Source of the DNA: CAYHGV01 sp964356135
Lineage (GTDB): Bacteria; Hydrothermota; Tepidihabitantia; CAYHGV01
Direction: 5' to 3'
NCBI GenBank assembly: GCA_964356135.1
Contig: CAYHGV010000005.1
Coordinates: forward strand, 1-48,536
DNA: 48,536 bases
Shown piece by piece: positions 16,869 through 25,055 of this stretch (positions are counted from its first letter, which is position 1; each line of letters starts with the position of its first letter). The notes under the pieces were generated by a model. That model was not told the DNA's origin. It saw nothing but the letters and a program-made list of their open reading frames with translations, and ran no database searches. Both the position numbers and the translations under genes were made by a program.

Positions 16869-16883
16869 AGCGGTGGGGGCGGC

Positions 16884-17996
16884 TTATAATTTCTTTTCGT
16901 AAATTCGGTAGGCTTTGTAGGGCGCGCCCGCCCAGAGCTCAGCCGGCCGCCTGACCTTGTAGTTATTCTCTAGCGTCCAGGAAAATTCTCCTCCCCGGTA
17001 GCCCATTTTTTTCGCGCCTTCAAAAATCTGCCAGTAGAGCAGCGCATCCAGACCGAGCTGGTGGTATTCGGGCAGGACACCGAGGATCAACAGCCGGCAC
17101 TGGTCAATTTTTCTTTTATATCTCAGAAATTTGATGATCCCGAAGGGAAAAAGTTTGCCGCCGAGATGGCGTAAGACCTGGTTATAATCCGGAATCCCGA
17201 CCGCCACTCCAACCGCCCGACCGTCAATTTCAACAAACGCAATAATCTCAGCCACAACTAACGGTTTGAGCCGGACGACCAGGGCATCGAATTCGCGGTC
17301 GGTCATCGGCACCGCCCCCCAGTTTTTCGCCCAGGCGACGTTATAGATCTTCTTTATTTTTTCGATTTCTTCTCTCATTTTTTTCATATCCAGGTTCCGT
17401 AAAACGACGTTCGGATGCCGCCGTTTCATGACCGAAACAACCCGTGCCACCTTTTCCGGCATCCCGGCCGCCGTCGCCTGGTAATAGGCGTACAGGTTCA
17501 TCGCTTTGGTGAAACCGCAGTGCTCCGCCAGGTCAAGATAGTATTTCGGGGTATAGGTCATCATGATCACCGGTGGAGAATCAAACCCTTCGACCAGAAA
17601 CCCGACCTCATCGTTGATCGACGGATTCATCGGCCCGCGGATAATTGTCATGCCCTTACTTTTGAGCCAGGCGGCGGCGGTATCGTAGAGCATTTTTGCC
17701 ACCATCCGATCATTAACCGATTCATAAAATCCGAAAAATCCGGCTTGTTCGTTGTGGGTCGAGATGTGCATCTGATCGACAATCGCCGCAATCCTGCCCA
17801 CCGGTGTGCCGTTCTCTCGGGCGATATACAGCTTAACCTCGGCATGGTCATAGAACGGGTTGTCTTTCGGAGAAAACATTTTGACCATATCGGAATTGAG
17901 CGGCGGCACCCAATTTGGATCCTCGCGATAGATCATAAACGGCAGTTTGATAAACTCTTTGAGACCTTTTTTATCTTTTACTTCATCGACCGTCAT
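16884..17996 (-). CDS. GNAT-type acyltransferase next to serine-palmitoyltransferase-like gene (370 aa)
   Basis: A 370-residue protein of the large GNAT-like (YghO-type) family: N-terminal PFMIYREDPNWVPPL, middle GRIAAIVDQMH and RGPMNPSINDEVGFLVEGF, C-terminal ILGVLPEYHQLGLDALLYW (acyl-CoA-binding-loop-like) and GEFSWTLENN. Its start overlaps the stop of the alpha-oxoamine synthase gene (ATGATA at 17993-17996), so the two are co-translated. In Caulobacter the bacterial ceramide synthase is reported to be a GNAT-like protein, and related genes often sit near serine palmitoyltransferase. N-acylation of a sphingoid base is therefore my best guess. A generic acetyltransferase is the alternative. 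Confidence 0.75.
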   Translation of the reverse strand: MTVDEVKDKKGLKEFIKLPFMIYREDPNWVPPLNSDMVKMFSPKDNPFYDHAEVKLYIARENGTPVGRIAAIVDQMHISTHNEQAGFFGFYESVNDRMVAKMLYDTAAAWLKSKGMTIIRGPMNPSINDEVGFLVEGFDSPPVIMMTYTPKYYLDLAEHCGFTKAMNLYAYYQATAAGMPEKVARVVSVMKRRHPNVVLRNLDMKKMREEIEKIKKIYNVAWAKNWGAVPMTDREFDALVVRLKPLVVAEIIAFVEIDGRAVGVAVGIPDYNQVLRHLGGKLFPFGIIKFLRYKRKIDQCRLLILGVLPEYHQLGLDALLYWQIFEGAKKMGYRGGEFSWTLENNYKVRRPAELWAGAPYKAYRIYEKKL

Positions 17997-19180
17997 GGTA
18001 TCACGCCGGTCTTTTTGCCGACCGCTTCAAAGATCGCCAACCCCTGGTCCAGATCCTCATCGGTATGGGTTGCCATATAACTGGTCCGGATCAGCGACCG
18101 TCCGGGCGGCACCGCCGGCGGTATGATCGGATTGGCGAAAAGCCCGGCTTCGTACAGCGCGTGCCAGAAATTGATCGTCTTGGTATCATCCCCGATGTGA
18201 ATGGGAATAATCGGAGTTTCTCCCAGGCCGAGGTTAAACCCAAAATTCTTTAAACCGGCAAGCATCTTATGGGTGTTGTGCCAGAGCCGCTGCCGACGTT
18301 CCGGCTCGGTCTGAATAATCTCTAATGCGGCCAAAACCGTCGCCACCGCCGGTGGTGGAATACTTGCCGAGAACATCATCGACCGAGCCTGGTGTCGGAT
18401 GAAGGTGATCACTTCCTTTGTGCCGACCACAAAACCGCCGATCGAAGCGAACGACTTGGAAAAGGTGCCCATAATCAGGTCGACCTCATCGTTGAGGCCA
18501 AAATGCTCAGCCGTACCGGCACCGGTCTTGCCTAACACCCCGATCGCATGGGCATCATCGACCATCACCCGGGCGTTGTGTTTTTTGACGACCCGGACAA
18601 CCTCGGGCAGATTGACAATATCGCCTTCCATGCTGAAAATCCCATCGACTACAATCAGCTTACCCATATCTTTTTTCAATGAAGCCAAGATGCGATCGAG
18701 ATTGACCGGATCGTTGTGTAAAAAACGCTTGGTTTGGCCAAACGACAGCCGGCAGCCGTCAACGATCGAAGCATGGTCATAGCGGTCGGTAATCAGCGCA
18801 TCATTCTTGCGCGCGAGACTTGAGATAACGCCAAGATTGGTCTGGAAACCGGTGGGAAAAACGAGACAATCCTCCTTACCCATAAACCGTGTCAGCTTAT
18901 TCTCGAGCTCTTCATGGATATCGAGGGTACCGTTCAAAAATCGAGAACCGGTGCAGCCGGTTCCGTACTTCTCAATTGCCTTGATCGCCGCGACCTTCAG
19001 CCGCGGATCGGTGGTCAAACCCAAATAGTTGTTCGAACCAAACATCAGCAGCCGTTTGCCCCGAATGACGACGGCACGATCGGGTTCAGAATCAATCGGT
19101 CGGAAATAGGGATAGAAACCGCTTGCCTTCGCCTCGGCAACCATCGCATGGTATTCGATACACTTATCGAAAATATCCAT
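17993..19180 (-). CDS. Alpha-oxoamine synthase, serine-palmitoyltransferase-like (395 aa)
   Basis: PLP-dependent acyl-CoA/amino-acid condensing enzyme. Signatures: FGSNNYLGLTTDPR, GTGCTGSRFLNGTLDIHEEL, DRYDHASIVDGCRLSFGQ, VDGIFSMEGDIVNLPE, VDDAHAIGVLGKTGAG and the PLP lysine in GTFSKSFASIGGF. The family includes serine palmitoyltransferase, 2-amino-3-ketobutyrate ligase and 8-amino-7-oxononanoate synthase. The N-terminus GFYPYFRPID and the overall text resemble Bacteroides-type serine palmitoyltransferase most, as I remember it. That would make 3-ketodihydrosphingosine, the first step of sphingolipid synthesis. ATG at 19180 lies only nine bases after the promoter -10 box, so the message may be leaderless. 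Confidence 0.82.
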   Translation of the reverse strand: MDIFDKCIEYHAMVAEAKASGFYPYFRPIDSEPDRAVVIRGKRLLMFGSNNYLGLTTDPRLKVAAIKAIEKYGTGCTGSRFLNGTLDIHEELENKLTRFMGKEDCLVFPTGFQTNLGVISSLARKNDALITDRYDHASIVDGCRLSFGQTKRFLHNDPVNLDRILASLKKDMGKLIVVDGIFSMEGDIVNLPEVVRVVKKHNARVMVDDAHAIGVLGKTGAGTAEHFGLNDEVDLIMGTFSKSFASIGGFVVGTKEVITFIRHQARSMMFSASIPPPAVATVLAALEIIQTEPERRQRLWHNTHKMLAGLKNFGFNLGLGETPIIPIHIGDDTKTINFWHALYEAGLFANPIIPPAVPPGRSLIRTSYMATHTDEDLDQGLAIFEAVGKKTGVIP

Positions 19181-19189
19181 CCTGAATCC

Positions 19190-19217
19190 AATGTATCGAA
19201 AACGCGGGCTCTGTCAA
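19190..19217 (-). promoter_or_regulatory. Promoter of the alpha-oxoamine synthase/GNAT unit
   Basis: Minus strand TTGACA (plus 19212-19217), 16 bases, TACATT (plus 19190-19195). The start codon follows after nine bases. Confidence 0.75.
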
Positions 19218-19235
19218 GATGGTAATTTTAGAAGC

Positions 19236-19374
19236 CTGACAAACCACTGAAGACACTGAATCCGCCATAGTGTGTGGCGGAACGGAAGGGTTATTATTTG
19301 TGGCTCATTATAATTAATTATTCAGTGAATTCCGTGACCGACAAGATTCGTGGCGGATCAGTGGTTAAAAATGA
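19236..19374 (+). repeat. MITE-like intergenic repeat, copy 2
   Basis: About 139 bases, matching 13552-13693. Terminal inverted repeat AACCACTGA (19242-19250) and TCAGTGGTT (19358-19366) is perfect. Inside it, CACTGAAT pairs with ATTCAGTG, and TCCGCCA-N7-TGGCGGA (19261-19281) forms a perfect hairpin. No ORF of its own. From 19375 to 19494 I see nothing recognisable. Confidence 0.82.
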
Positions 19375-19494
19375 CTTATTCTTGACTTTCAATTTCGAGA
19401 CCGCCCGTGTCTCACCGCCGCACATCAGTCCGACCCGTCTCGGCACCGGCAACGGCGATCGAAGGTCACCGATTTGAAAGCACTACTTTTACTA

Positions 19495-19522
19495 TTGACA
19501 AAACTTCAAGCTTGCTTACAAT
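19495..19522 (+). promoter_or_regulatory. Promoter of the 18-codon gene
   Basis: TTGACA (19495-19500), 16 bases, TACAAT (19517-19522). One of the best promoters in the window. Confidence 0.88.
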
Positions 19523-19552
19523 TCTCACAAGTCAAATCTAAGGAGGTCACAA

Positions 19553-19609
19553 ATGCCGTGTGCAGCAAGAGGCGGCAAAAAAAAGCCCGCCAAGAAAAAG
19601 AAAAGGTAA
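19553..19609 (+). CDS. 18-residue lysine-rich microprotein in its own transcription unit
   Basis: ATG at 19553 follows a perfect AAGGAGGT (19540-19547) with five bases between. The product MPCAARGGKKKPAKKKKR has eight Lys and two Arg in 18 residues, one Cys and no acidic residue. A near-consensus promoter lies 30 bases upstream and a 12-base-pair terminator begins 13 bases after the stop, so the transcript would be about 125 nucleotides. The composition recalls the basic tails of histone-H1-like or ribosome-associated peptides, but I recognise no family. The alternative is a small RNA in which the ORF is incidental; the perfect ribosome site argues against that. Confidence 0.7.
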   Translation: MPCAARGGKKKPAKKKKR

Positions 19610-19622
19610 AAGGTACTGTGTC

Positions 19623-19653
19623 AAAGGGGGGCTTGTAAGAAGCCCCCCTTTTT
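19623..19653 (+). terminator. Strong rho-independent terminator of the microprotein gene
   Basis: AAAGGGGGGCTT (19623-19634) pairs perfectly with AAGCCCCCCTTT (19640-19651) around a five-base loop, followed by further T residues. 12-bp stem with seven G-C pairs. Confidence 0.95.
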
Positions 19654-19762
19654 AACTTTAACCGACAAATCACATACTAAAATAAAAAGTGTTACCGAAG
19701 AGAATTGTTCCGCGTACCCAGGTCCGACGCAACCAAAGTTTCACGACAACCGTCGAAGGTCT

Positions 19763-22696
19763 ATGGATGAAATCGTTGGACGTTTCTTAGCGAACAATAA
19801 ATTCAAAACCCTCATTACTATTCTTCACGACCGAAGAATAATTCCGGTCGGAGGGATTGTCGGCTCGGCCCGAGCAGTCTTGGCCTCGTGTCTCTCGTCC
19901 CTCACCGGCCGACCGGTAGTCTATATCTGCCCGGAGGAAGCGGTCGCACGGATCCGGGCTGACCTTCAAACTCTCTCCCGCTCCGAGGTTCTCTTACTGT
20001 CGCCCGAGTATCCGGTCCAACTCACAACCGTCCGAAAAATAAATTCTGGGGCCAACTTTTTGCTGGTTCTTTCTCCGGGACAGCTGTCGCTCCCCCTTCC
20101 GGACTCAATTGAGTTACCCGACTCCATCACTGCCGTCACGGTCGGAGACTCCCGCGCCTTAGCCGAACTCAGCACCTGGCTTTCAGAGCATGGCTATGAA
20201 CGAACCGATCTCGTTTCCGAAGCCGGTGAATGGTCCGCCCGCGGCGGCATCGTCGACTGCTTCCCGCCCGATCAACCGAATCCAATCCGTATCGAATTTT
20301 TTGGTGACCGGATCGAATCGATTCGCCAATTCGATTCTTTGACCCAACGGTCGGTCGGGTACCTTACCACCATCGAACTCCCTCGACTCTTCGGTTCTCT
20401 TCATCATTATAAGACGATAACACAATTTTTACCCGCGCCGACCATCATCCTCTCCGAAACCGATTCCCCGCCCGATTTCACCACTATCTTTTTTACGACC
20501 GGCACGGTCGATATTGATTTTGGCCAGTATCAACCGAATATCTATCTGGGCAATTTTATGCTCTTAAAATCTGAACTCGAATCAACATCCTGGAATTATT
20601 ATCTCCTCTGCGGTGAAGAATATCAACGACAGCGACTCGGTCGCATTATTGGCGAACGCGCAACCTTATACCCCGGCTCGTTGAGCCAGGGGTTCGTCGA
20701 CCCCGGGTCGAACTATGCGGTATTAACCGAAGCCGAACTCTACGGCATGCCGGTCATGCGACCGCCGAAGCGTCGATTCAAAGGCCTGCCCATGGACAGC
20801 CTGCTCGCACTCCACTCGGGTGATTACGTCGTCCATATCGACTATGGCATCGGCATCTTTGAAGGAATTACCCGGCTCAATATCGGCGATAATAAAGAAA
20901 AGGACTTTCTCCAGATTCGCTATGGTGCGGGCGAGAAACTCTACCTGCCGGTTGAAAACATCGGACTCTTGGACCGCTATCTCGGTGCAGAAGAAAAACC
21001 TCCACCATTAGACCGATTGGGCTCCCAAGCCTGGTTGCGAGCCCGGGCTCGGGCAGCCAAAGCCACCGAGGATTATGCCCGGGAACTCCTTGCGATCTAT
21101 GCCCAACGCGACGTTGCGCGAAAAAAGGCATTTTCGCCCGATACCCCGTTTCAAACCGAACTCGAAGCTTCGTTCCCGTATGAGGAAACCGAAGACCAGC
21201 TCAAGGCCCTGTCCGCCATCAAGCAGGATATGGAGAGCACGAAACCGATGGAGCGGCTCATCTGTGGCGACGTCGGTTACGGCAAAACCGAGTTAGCATT
21301 ACGGGCAGCCTTCAAAGCGGTTATGGATTTTAAACAGGTTGCGGTGATTGTTCCGACCACCATCCTCTGCTTCCAGCATTTCGAGACCTTCAAGCAGCGA
21401 TTAGAGCGATTCCCGATCCGGGTAGAGATGATGTCGCGATTCATCCCACCTCGGGAGCGAATGAGAATTCTCGAGGATCTGAGGCGGGGAACGGTAGACA
21501 TTATTATCGGCACCCACCTGCTGCTCGGGCACCAGATACACTTTAAAGACTTGGGACTTTTGATCATCGACGAAGAGCAGAAATTCGGAGTCCACCAGAA
21601 AGAACGCCTCAAACGATTCAAATCAACCGTCGATATTCTTCTGCTCAGTGCCACTCCTATTCCCCGTACCCTGTATATGTCCCTGGTCGGATTACGGGAT
21701 GTTTCCTCCATCCATACTCCGCCCCTCGGCCGAAAAGAAATAACGACCGAAGTTACCCCCTGGGATGACACGGTGATTCGCGCGTGGTTACAACGAGAGC
21801 ACCAACGCCGGGGACAGGCCTTCTTTATCCATAACCGCATTGAGTCGCTCGAGAAAATAGCCCGGCGGTTGAGACTGCTCCTGCCGGATCTGAGAATTGC
21901 GACCGCCCACGGCCGAATGGCCGAGAAAGAATTAGCCCGGATCTATCTCGATTTTCTGGACGAACGCTACGACCTGCTGGTCTCGACCGCAATCGTCGAA
22001 TCCGGTTTAGACCTCCCGACCGTTAATACCATCATCGTCAACGATGCCCACCGGTTCGGCTTGGCCGACCTCCATCAACTCCGGGGGCGCGTTGGCCGCT
22101 CGAGCGAACAGGCCTATGCCCTCTTTGTCATTCCCCAAACCGATGAAATCTCGGGTGAAGCACGAAAACGATTATCCGCCATCATCGCTTACTCCCAACT
22201 CGGCGCCGGTTTTAAACTCGCTCTCCGGGACATGGAAATCCGCGGCGTCGGAAACCTCTTAGGCACCGAGCAGCATGGTCACGTCGCCCGGGTAGGCTTC
22301 AATCTCTACTGTCAACTGTTAAAAGCGGCGATCGCCCAACTTAAAGGCGAAGAGGTGATGCCCGAACCTGAGCTTCATTTGGACATCGAAGCCTATATCC
22401 CGGAAAGCTATATTGCCGATTCTTTCGAGCGGATCGCAATTTACAAGCGACTCTTAGATATTGAGAGTACCGCCGAACTTGAAACCCTGCGCGCGGAACT
22501 CAATGACCGCTTTGGCCGCTATCCGGCGATTCTCGAAAATCTCTTCAAGGTTGCGGAGATAAAGTTCTACGCCAAGCACCGTAAAATAAAAAAGGTTCGA
22601 TTGAGTGGAACGGCAATTACGATCGAATGGCAAAATAAGAAAATCGCCCTCACCGGCGATTTAGCTACCGTCCTCGACCATCTGCAAACCGCTTAA
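19763..22696 (+). CDS. mfd: Transcription-repair coupling factor Mfd (977 aa)
   Basis: Removes stalled RNA polymerase from damaged DNA and recruits UvrA. Order: UvrB-like N-terminal region, RNA-polymerase-interacting domain near 350-415 (GDYVVHIDYGIGIFEGITRL), then a RecG-like translocase with Walker A GDVGYGKTE near 500, DEEQKFGV near 602, LLSATPIPRTLYMSL, GRVGRSSEQAYA and ALRDMEIRGVGNLLG, and a C-terminal TRCF domain. At 977 residues it is shorter than E. coli Mfd (1148); the loss seems to lie in the N-terminal UvrB-like part. AAGG precedes the ATG. The stop codon shares bases with the convergent sugar-transferase stop. No clear promoter of its own was found. Confidence 0.96.
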   Translation: MDEIVGRFLANNKFKTLITILHDRRIIPVGGIVGSARAVLASCLSSLTGRPVVYICPEEAVARIRADLQTLSRSEVLLLSPEYPVQLTTVRKINSGANFLLVLSPGQLSLPLPDSIELPDSITAVTVGDSRALAELSTWLSEHGYERTDLVSEAGEWSARGGIVDCFPPDQPNPIRIEFFGDRIESIRQFDSLTQRSVGYLTTIELPRLFGSLHHYKTITQFLPAPTIILSETDSPPDFTTIFFTTGTVDIDFGQYQPNIYLGNFMLLKSELESTSWNYYLLCGEEYQRQRLGRIIGERATLYPGSLSQGFVDPGSNYAVLTEAELYGMPVMRPPKRRFKGLPMDSLLALHSGDYVVHIDYGIGIFEGITRLNIGDNKEKDFLQIRYGAGEKLYLPVENIGLLDRYLGAEEKPPPLDRLGSQAWLRARARAAKATEDYARELLAIYAQRDVARKKAFSPDTPFQTELEASFPYEETEDQLKALSAIKQDMESTKPMERLICGDVGYGKTELALRAAFKAVMDFKQVAVIVPTTILCFQHFETFKQRLERFPIRVEMMSRFIPPRERMRILEDLRRGTVDIIIGTHLLLGHQIHFKDLGLLIIDEEQKFGVHQKERLKRFKSTVDILLLSATPIPRTLYMSLVGLRDVSSIHTPPLGRKEITTEVTPWDDTVIRAWLQREHQRRGQAFFIHNRIESLEKIARRLRLLLPDLRIATAHGRMAEKELARIYLDFLDERYDLLVSTAIVESGLDLPTVNTIIVNDAHRFGLADLHQLRGRVGRSSEQAYALFVIPQTDEISGEARKRLSAIIAYSQLGAGFKLALRDMEIRGVGNLLGTEQHGHVARVGFNLYCQLLKAAIAQLKGEEVMPEPELHLDIEAYIPESYIADSFERIAIYKRLLDIESTAELETLRAELNDRFGRYPAILENLFKVAEIKFYAKHRKIKKVRLSGTAITIEWQNKKIALTGDLATVLDHLQTA

Positions 22697-23280
22697 TGGG
22701 CTCCTTTCCCCGACAGCATCACGCCGATGGTTTTAAAGAGAATCTTCATATCCAACGACAATGAGAGGTGATTGATATAGTAGAGGTCGAGTTCAATTTT
22801 CTTTTTCACATCGGCGATCGAAGTATCATACTTGTGAACGATCTGAGCTAATCCGGTGATGCCGGGACGAACCCGGAGTCGTTTGTGATAATCCTCGATA
22901 TGGTTATTCAATTCAGTCACAAAACAGGCACGCTCCGGCCGCGGTCCAATCAAACTCATCTCGCCCAGCATAACGTTTAAGAGCTGGGGAATCTCATCCA
23001 ATCGGCCCGGTCGAATGAACCGACCGACCTTGGTAATCCGGGGATCGTTCTTCTTTGCCCACACCGGCCCGGTATGTTCTTCAGCATTTTTAATCATCGA
23101 ACGGAATTTAAACATCTTAAATATCGCTCCGTCTTTCCCGACGCGCTCCTGCACAAAGAAGATCGGCCGACCGGAATCAAAAAAAATAGCAAGTCCGACG
23201 AAGAAGGCAACCGGCAGAGATATAATCAAAAGGAAAAACGATATAACAACATCCAAGACCCGTTTGAAACCAAAATACAT
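22693..23280 (-). CDS. Polyprenyl-phosphate sugar-1-phosphate transferase, minimal form (195 aa)
   Basis: Initiates polysaccharide or O-antigen repeat synthesis by moving a sugar-1-phosphate from a nucleotide sugar to undecaprenyl phosphate at the inner membrane. It has the N-terminal basic membrane re-entrant segment (KRVLDVVISFFLLIISLPVA), FVQERVGKDGAIFKMFKFRS, the conserved PGRLDEIPQLLNVMLGEMS and IGPRPE, and RVRPGITGLAQI. This is the PglC-like catalytic core only, without the extra WbaP/WcaJ N-terminal domain. Last gene of the polysaccharide operon. An additional promoter lies inside the end of the preceding gene. Donor sugar unknown. Confidence 0.92.
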   Translation of the reverse strand: MYFGFKRVLDVVISFFLLIISLPVAFFVGLAIFFDSGRPIFFVQERVGKDGAIFKMFKFRSMIKNAEEHTGPVWAKKNDPRITKVGRFIRPGRLDEIPQLLNVMLGEMSLIGPRPERACFVTELNNHIEDYHKRLRVRPGITGLAQIVHKYDTSIADVKKKIELDLYYINHLSLSLDMKILFKTIGVMLSGKGAH

Positions 23281-23285
23281 ATTTT

Positions 23286-23313
23286 ATTGTATGATCGGTG
23301 TTTATTTTGTCAA
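23286..23313 (-). promoter_or_regulatory. Internal promoter before the sugar-phosphate transferase
   Basis: Minus strand TTGACA (plus 23308-23313), 16 bases, TACAAT (plus 23286-23291). The -35 box overlaps the last codons of the epimerase. Only five bases separate the -10 box from the ATG, so transcription would begin at or inside the start codon; function is uncertain. Confidence 0.5.
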
Positions 23314-24237
23314 GTCAAAATCGCATTTTTTGAACCACTCGACGGTCGTGCGCAGACCGTGGTCGAGATCAACTGTTGGGCGCCAGCCCAGCTCCCGGGT
23401 TATCTTCCGAGCATCAAGGCTGATCTTATAAACCTCGCCCGGCAGAGAAGGACCGTAGTGAGGCTCGGGGCGATAACCGGTGATCGCTTTGAGTGTTTTA
23501 AAAATCTCGTGTATCGTTGTTCCGGCACCGACTGCGACATTGTAAATTCTGCTGGTGGGGTCGTGAACGAGCACCTCGAGCGCCAGCATATTTGCTGTGG
23601 CGACGTCCTCAACATAAACAAAATCCCGTTCCTGGGCACCGTCCCCATTGATGACAACCGGCTCGTCGTGTAACATCGCCCGGCTGAAGATCGCAACCAC
23701 GCCCGCTTCCCCCCGGGGGTCCTGCCGCGGGCCGTAGACGTTCGCGTATCGTAAAATACTGTGGGGAATCCCGGATTGAACGAGGTAATGTTCTACCGTA
23801 TGCTTGCTGACCCCATAAGGCGATAGCGGATTAATCGGGTGGGCTTCATCGCACGGCAGATACCGGGGTTCGCCGTAGACCGCGCCCCCACTCGAACTGT
23901 AAATAAATCCCCGGACTCCGTATTTTTTACTTGCTTCCAGGAGATTCAGAGAACCCAGGATATTGACCTCGGCGTCATACACCGGTCGTTTGGTCGATAC
24001 ATTGACCGCGATCTGAGCGGCATGGTGATTGATAACCGCCGGCCGTTCCTGTTCGATGATCGCCTCGAGTGTTGCCTGCCGGATATCGGATTTATAAAAC
24101 GTTGCCCGAGAATTGATATTTTCTTCCTTGCCGGTCGATAGATTATCGACCACGACAACATCGTGACCGGCCCCGATCAACCGATCGACAACATGGGAAC
24201 CAATAAATCCCGCTCCCCCCGTGACGAGAATTTTCAA
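23302..24237 (-). CDS. NAD-dependent UDP-glucose 4-epimerase-like protein (311 aa)
   Basis: Extended SDR enzyme. NAD-binding VTGGAGFIGSHVVDRLIGAG, VVDNLSTGKEENI, catalytic Ser and YxxxK in SSSGGAVYG and PYGVSKHTVEHY, and NVYGPRQDPRGEAGVVAIF. It most resembles UDP-glucose/GlcNAc 4-epimerases of the GalE-like archaeal/bacterial group, supplying galactose-type nucleotide sugars. The start appears to be TTG at 24237, overlapping the stop of the upstream glycosyltransferase (TTTGA). Exact substrate cannot be told from sequence. Confidence 0.88.
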   Translation of the reverse strand: MKILVTGGAGFIGSHVVDRLIGAGHDVVVVDNLSTGKEENINSRATFYKSDIRQATLEAIIEQERPAVINHHAAQIAVNVSTKRPVYDAEVNILGSLNLLEASKKYGVRGFIYSSSGGAVYGEPRYLPCDEAHPINPLSPYGVSKHTVEHYLVQSGIPHSILRYANVYGPRQDPRGEAGVVAIFSRAMLHDEPVVINGDGAQERDFVYVEDVATANMLALEVLVHDPTSRIYNVAVGAGTTIHEIFKTLKAITGYRPEPHYGPSLPGEVYKISLDARKITRELGWRPTVDLDHGLRTTVEWFKKCDFDLTK

Positions 24238-25055
24238 ACTGATCGCTCCGCTACTCTTTGTACCATTAATGCAGCTCGTTTTCTATCCTCAATTCGATAT
24301 TTGCTAAAGTAATAGAGTAGTCCCTTGAGATGACGAAATGCGATAATTGAGAAAGGATTTTTTTTGGTTGTCCTCTGTTCGTGATGGATAACCTTTGCGT
24401 GGGGGTAATAGAAAACCTTCCACCCTCCCAGCCACATCCGAAAACAGATATCAATATCCTCCGGACTATAAAAAATCTTTTCGTCTAACAGCCCCACTTG
24501 GTTTAATGCTTTTCTCCTGATCATCAGGCACGCGCCAATGGCATATGAGACTGGCCTTACATACGAATGATCAAACTCGAACATCAAATGGCGGCTCAGA
24601 TTCTTTGAATGGGCAATAGCGGGTATGAAAGCCAAACGTCGAAAGACCGGTGTAAGTAAATCAGGGAACCGCCGACAACTTAGCTGAAGGTTACCTTCAG
24701 GACTGATGAGTTGCGGTGCGACCACGCTGACATCCAAATGCTGTTCCAGAAAACGGCACAGGGCGGATACTGCACCAGGGGTAACCTCGGTATCTGAGTC
24801 GAGAAACATAATAAAGGGGGCTCGTGAGATCCGTATCGCTTGGTTTCTTGTTACGGTCGTCCCCCGGTTCACTTCATTCCTGATAGTGGTAACCTGAGGG
24901 AATGTTTCGCTCAGCAACTGGTGGGTACCATCGGTGGAACCATTGTCGACCACAATAATTGAGCAGGACATCCCTTTGGTTGTATCCAGAATGGACTGAA
25001 TACAATGTTTTAGGAATTTCTTCCTATTCCAAGAAATGACAATAATATCAATCAT
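24234..25055 (-). CDS. Glycosyltransferase family 2 (273 aa)
   Basis: GT-A fold. N-terminal IDIIVISWNRKKFLKHCI, VVDNGSTDGTHQLL, and the metal-binding FLDSDTEVTPGAV. Later YAIGACLMIRRKAL and EKIFYSPEDIDICFRMW are typical of rhamnosyl-type family 2 transferases. I chose the ATG at 25055, which overlaps the upstream stop (TGATG); a GTG one codon earlier is equally possible. The gene is more AT-rich than the housekeeping genes, as is common in polysaccharide loci. Donor and acceptor unknown. Confidence 0.9.
   Translation of the reverse strand: MIDIIVISWNRKKFLKHCIQSILDTTKGMSCSIIVVDNGSTDGTHQLLSETFPQVTTIRNEVNRGTTVTRNQAIRISRAPFIMFLDSDTEVTPGAVSALCRFLEQHLDVSVVAPQLISPEGNLQLSCRRFPDLLTPVFRRLAFIPAIAHSKNLSRHLMFEFDHSYVRPVSYAIGACLMIRRKALNQVGLLDEKIFYSPEDIDICFRMWLGGWKVFYYPHAKVIHHEQRTTKKNPFSIIAFRHLKGLLYYFSKYRIEDRKRAALMVQRVAERSV

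Noticed and set aside
19274..19477. 67-codon plus-strand frame upstream of the microprotein gene
   Set aside because: It starts within the MITE-like repeat and has no ribosome site.
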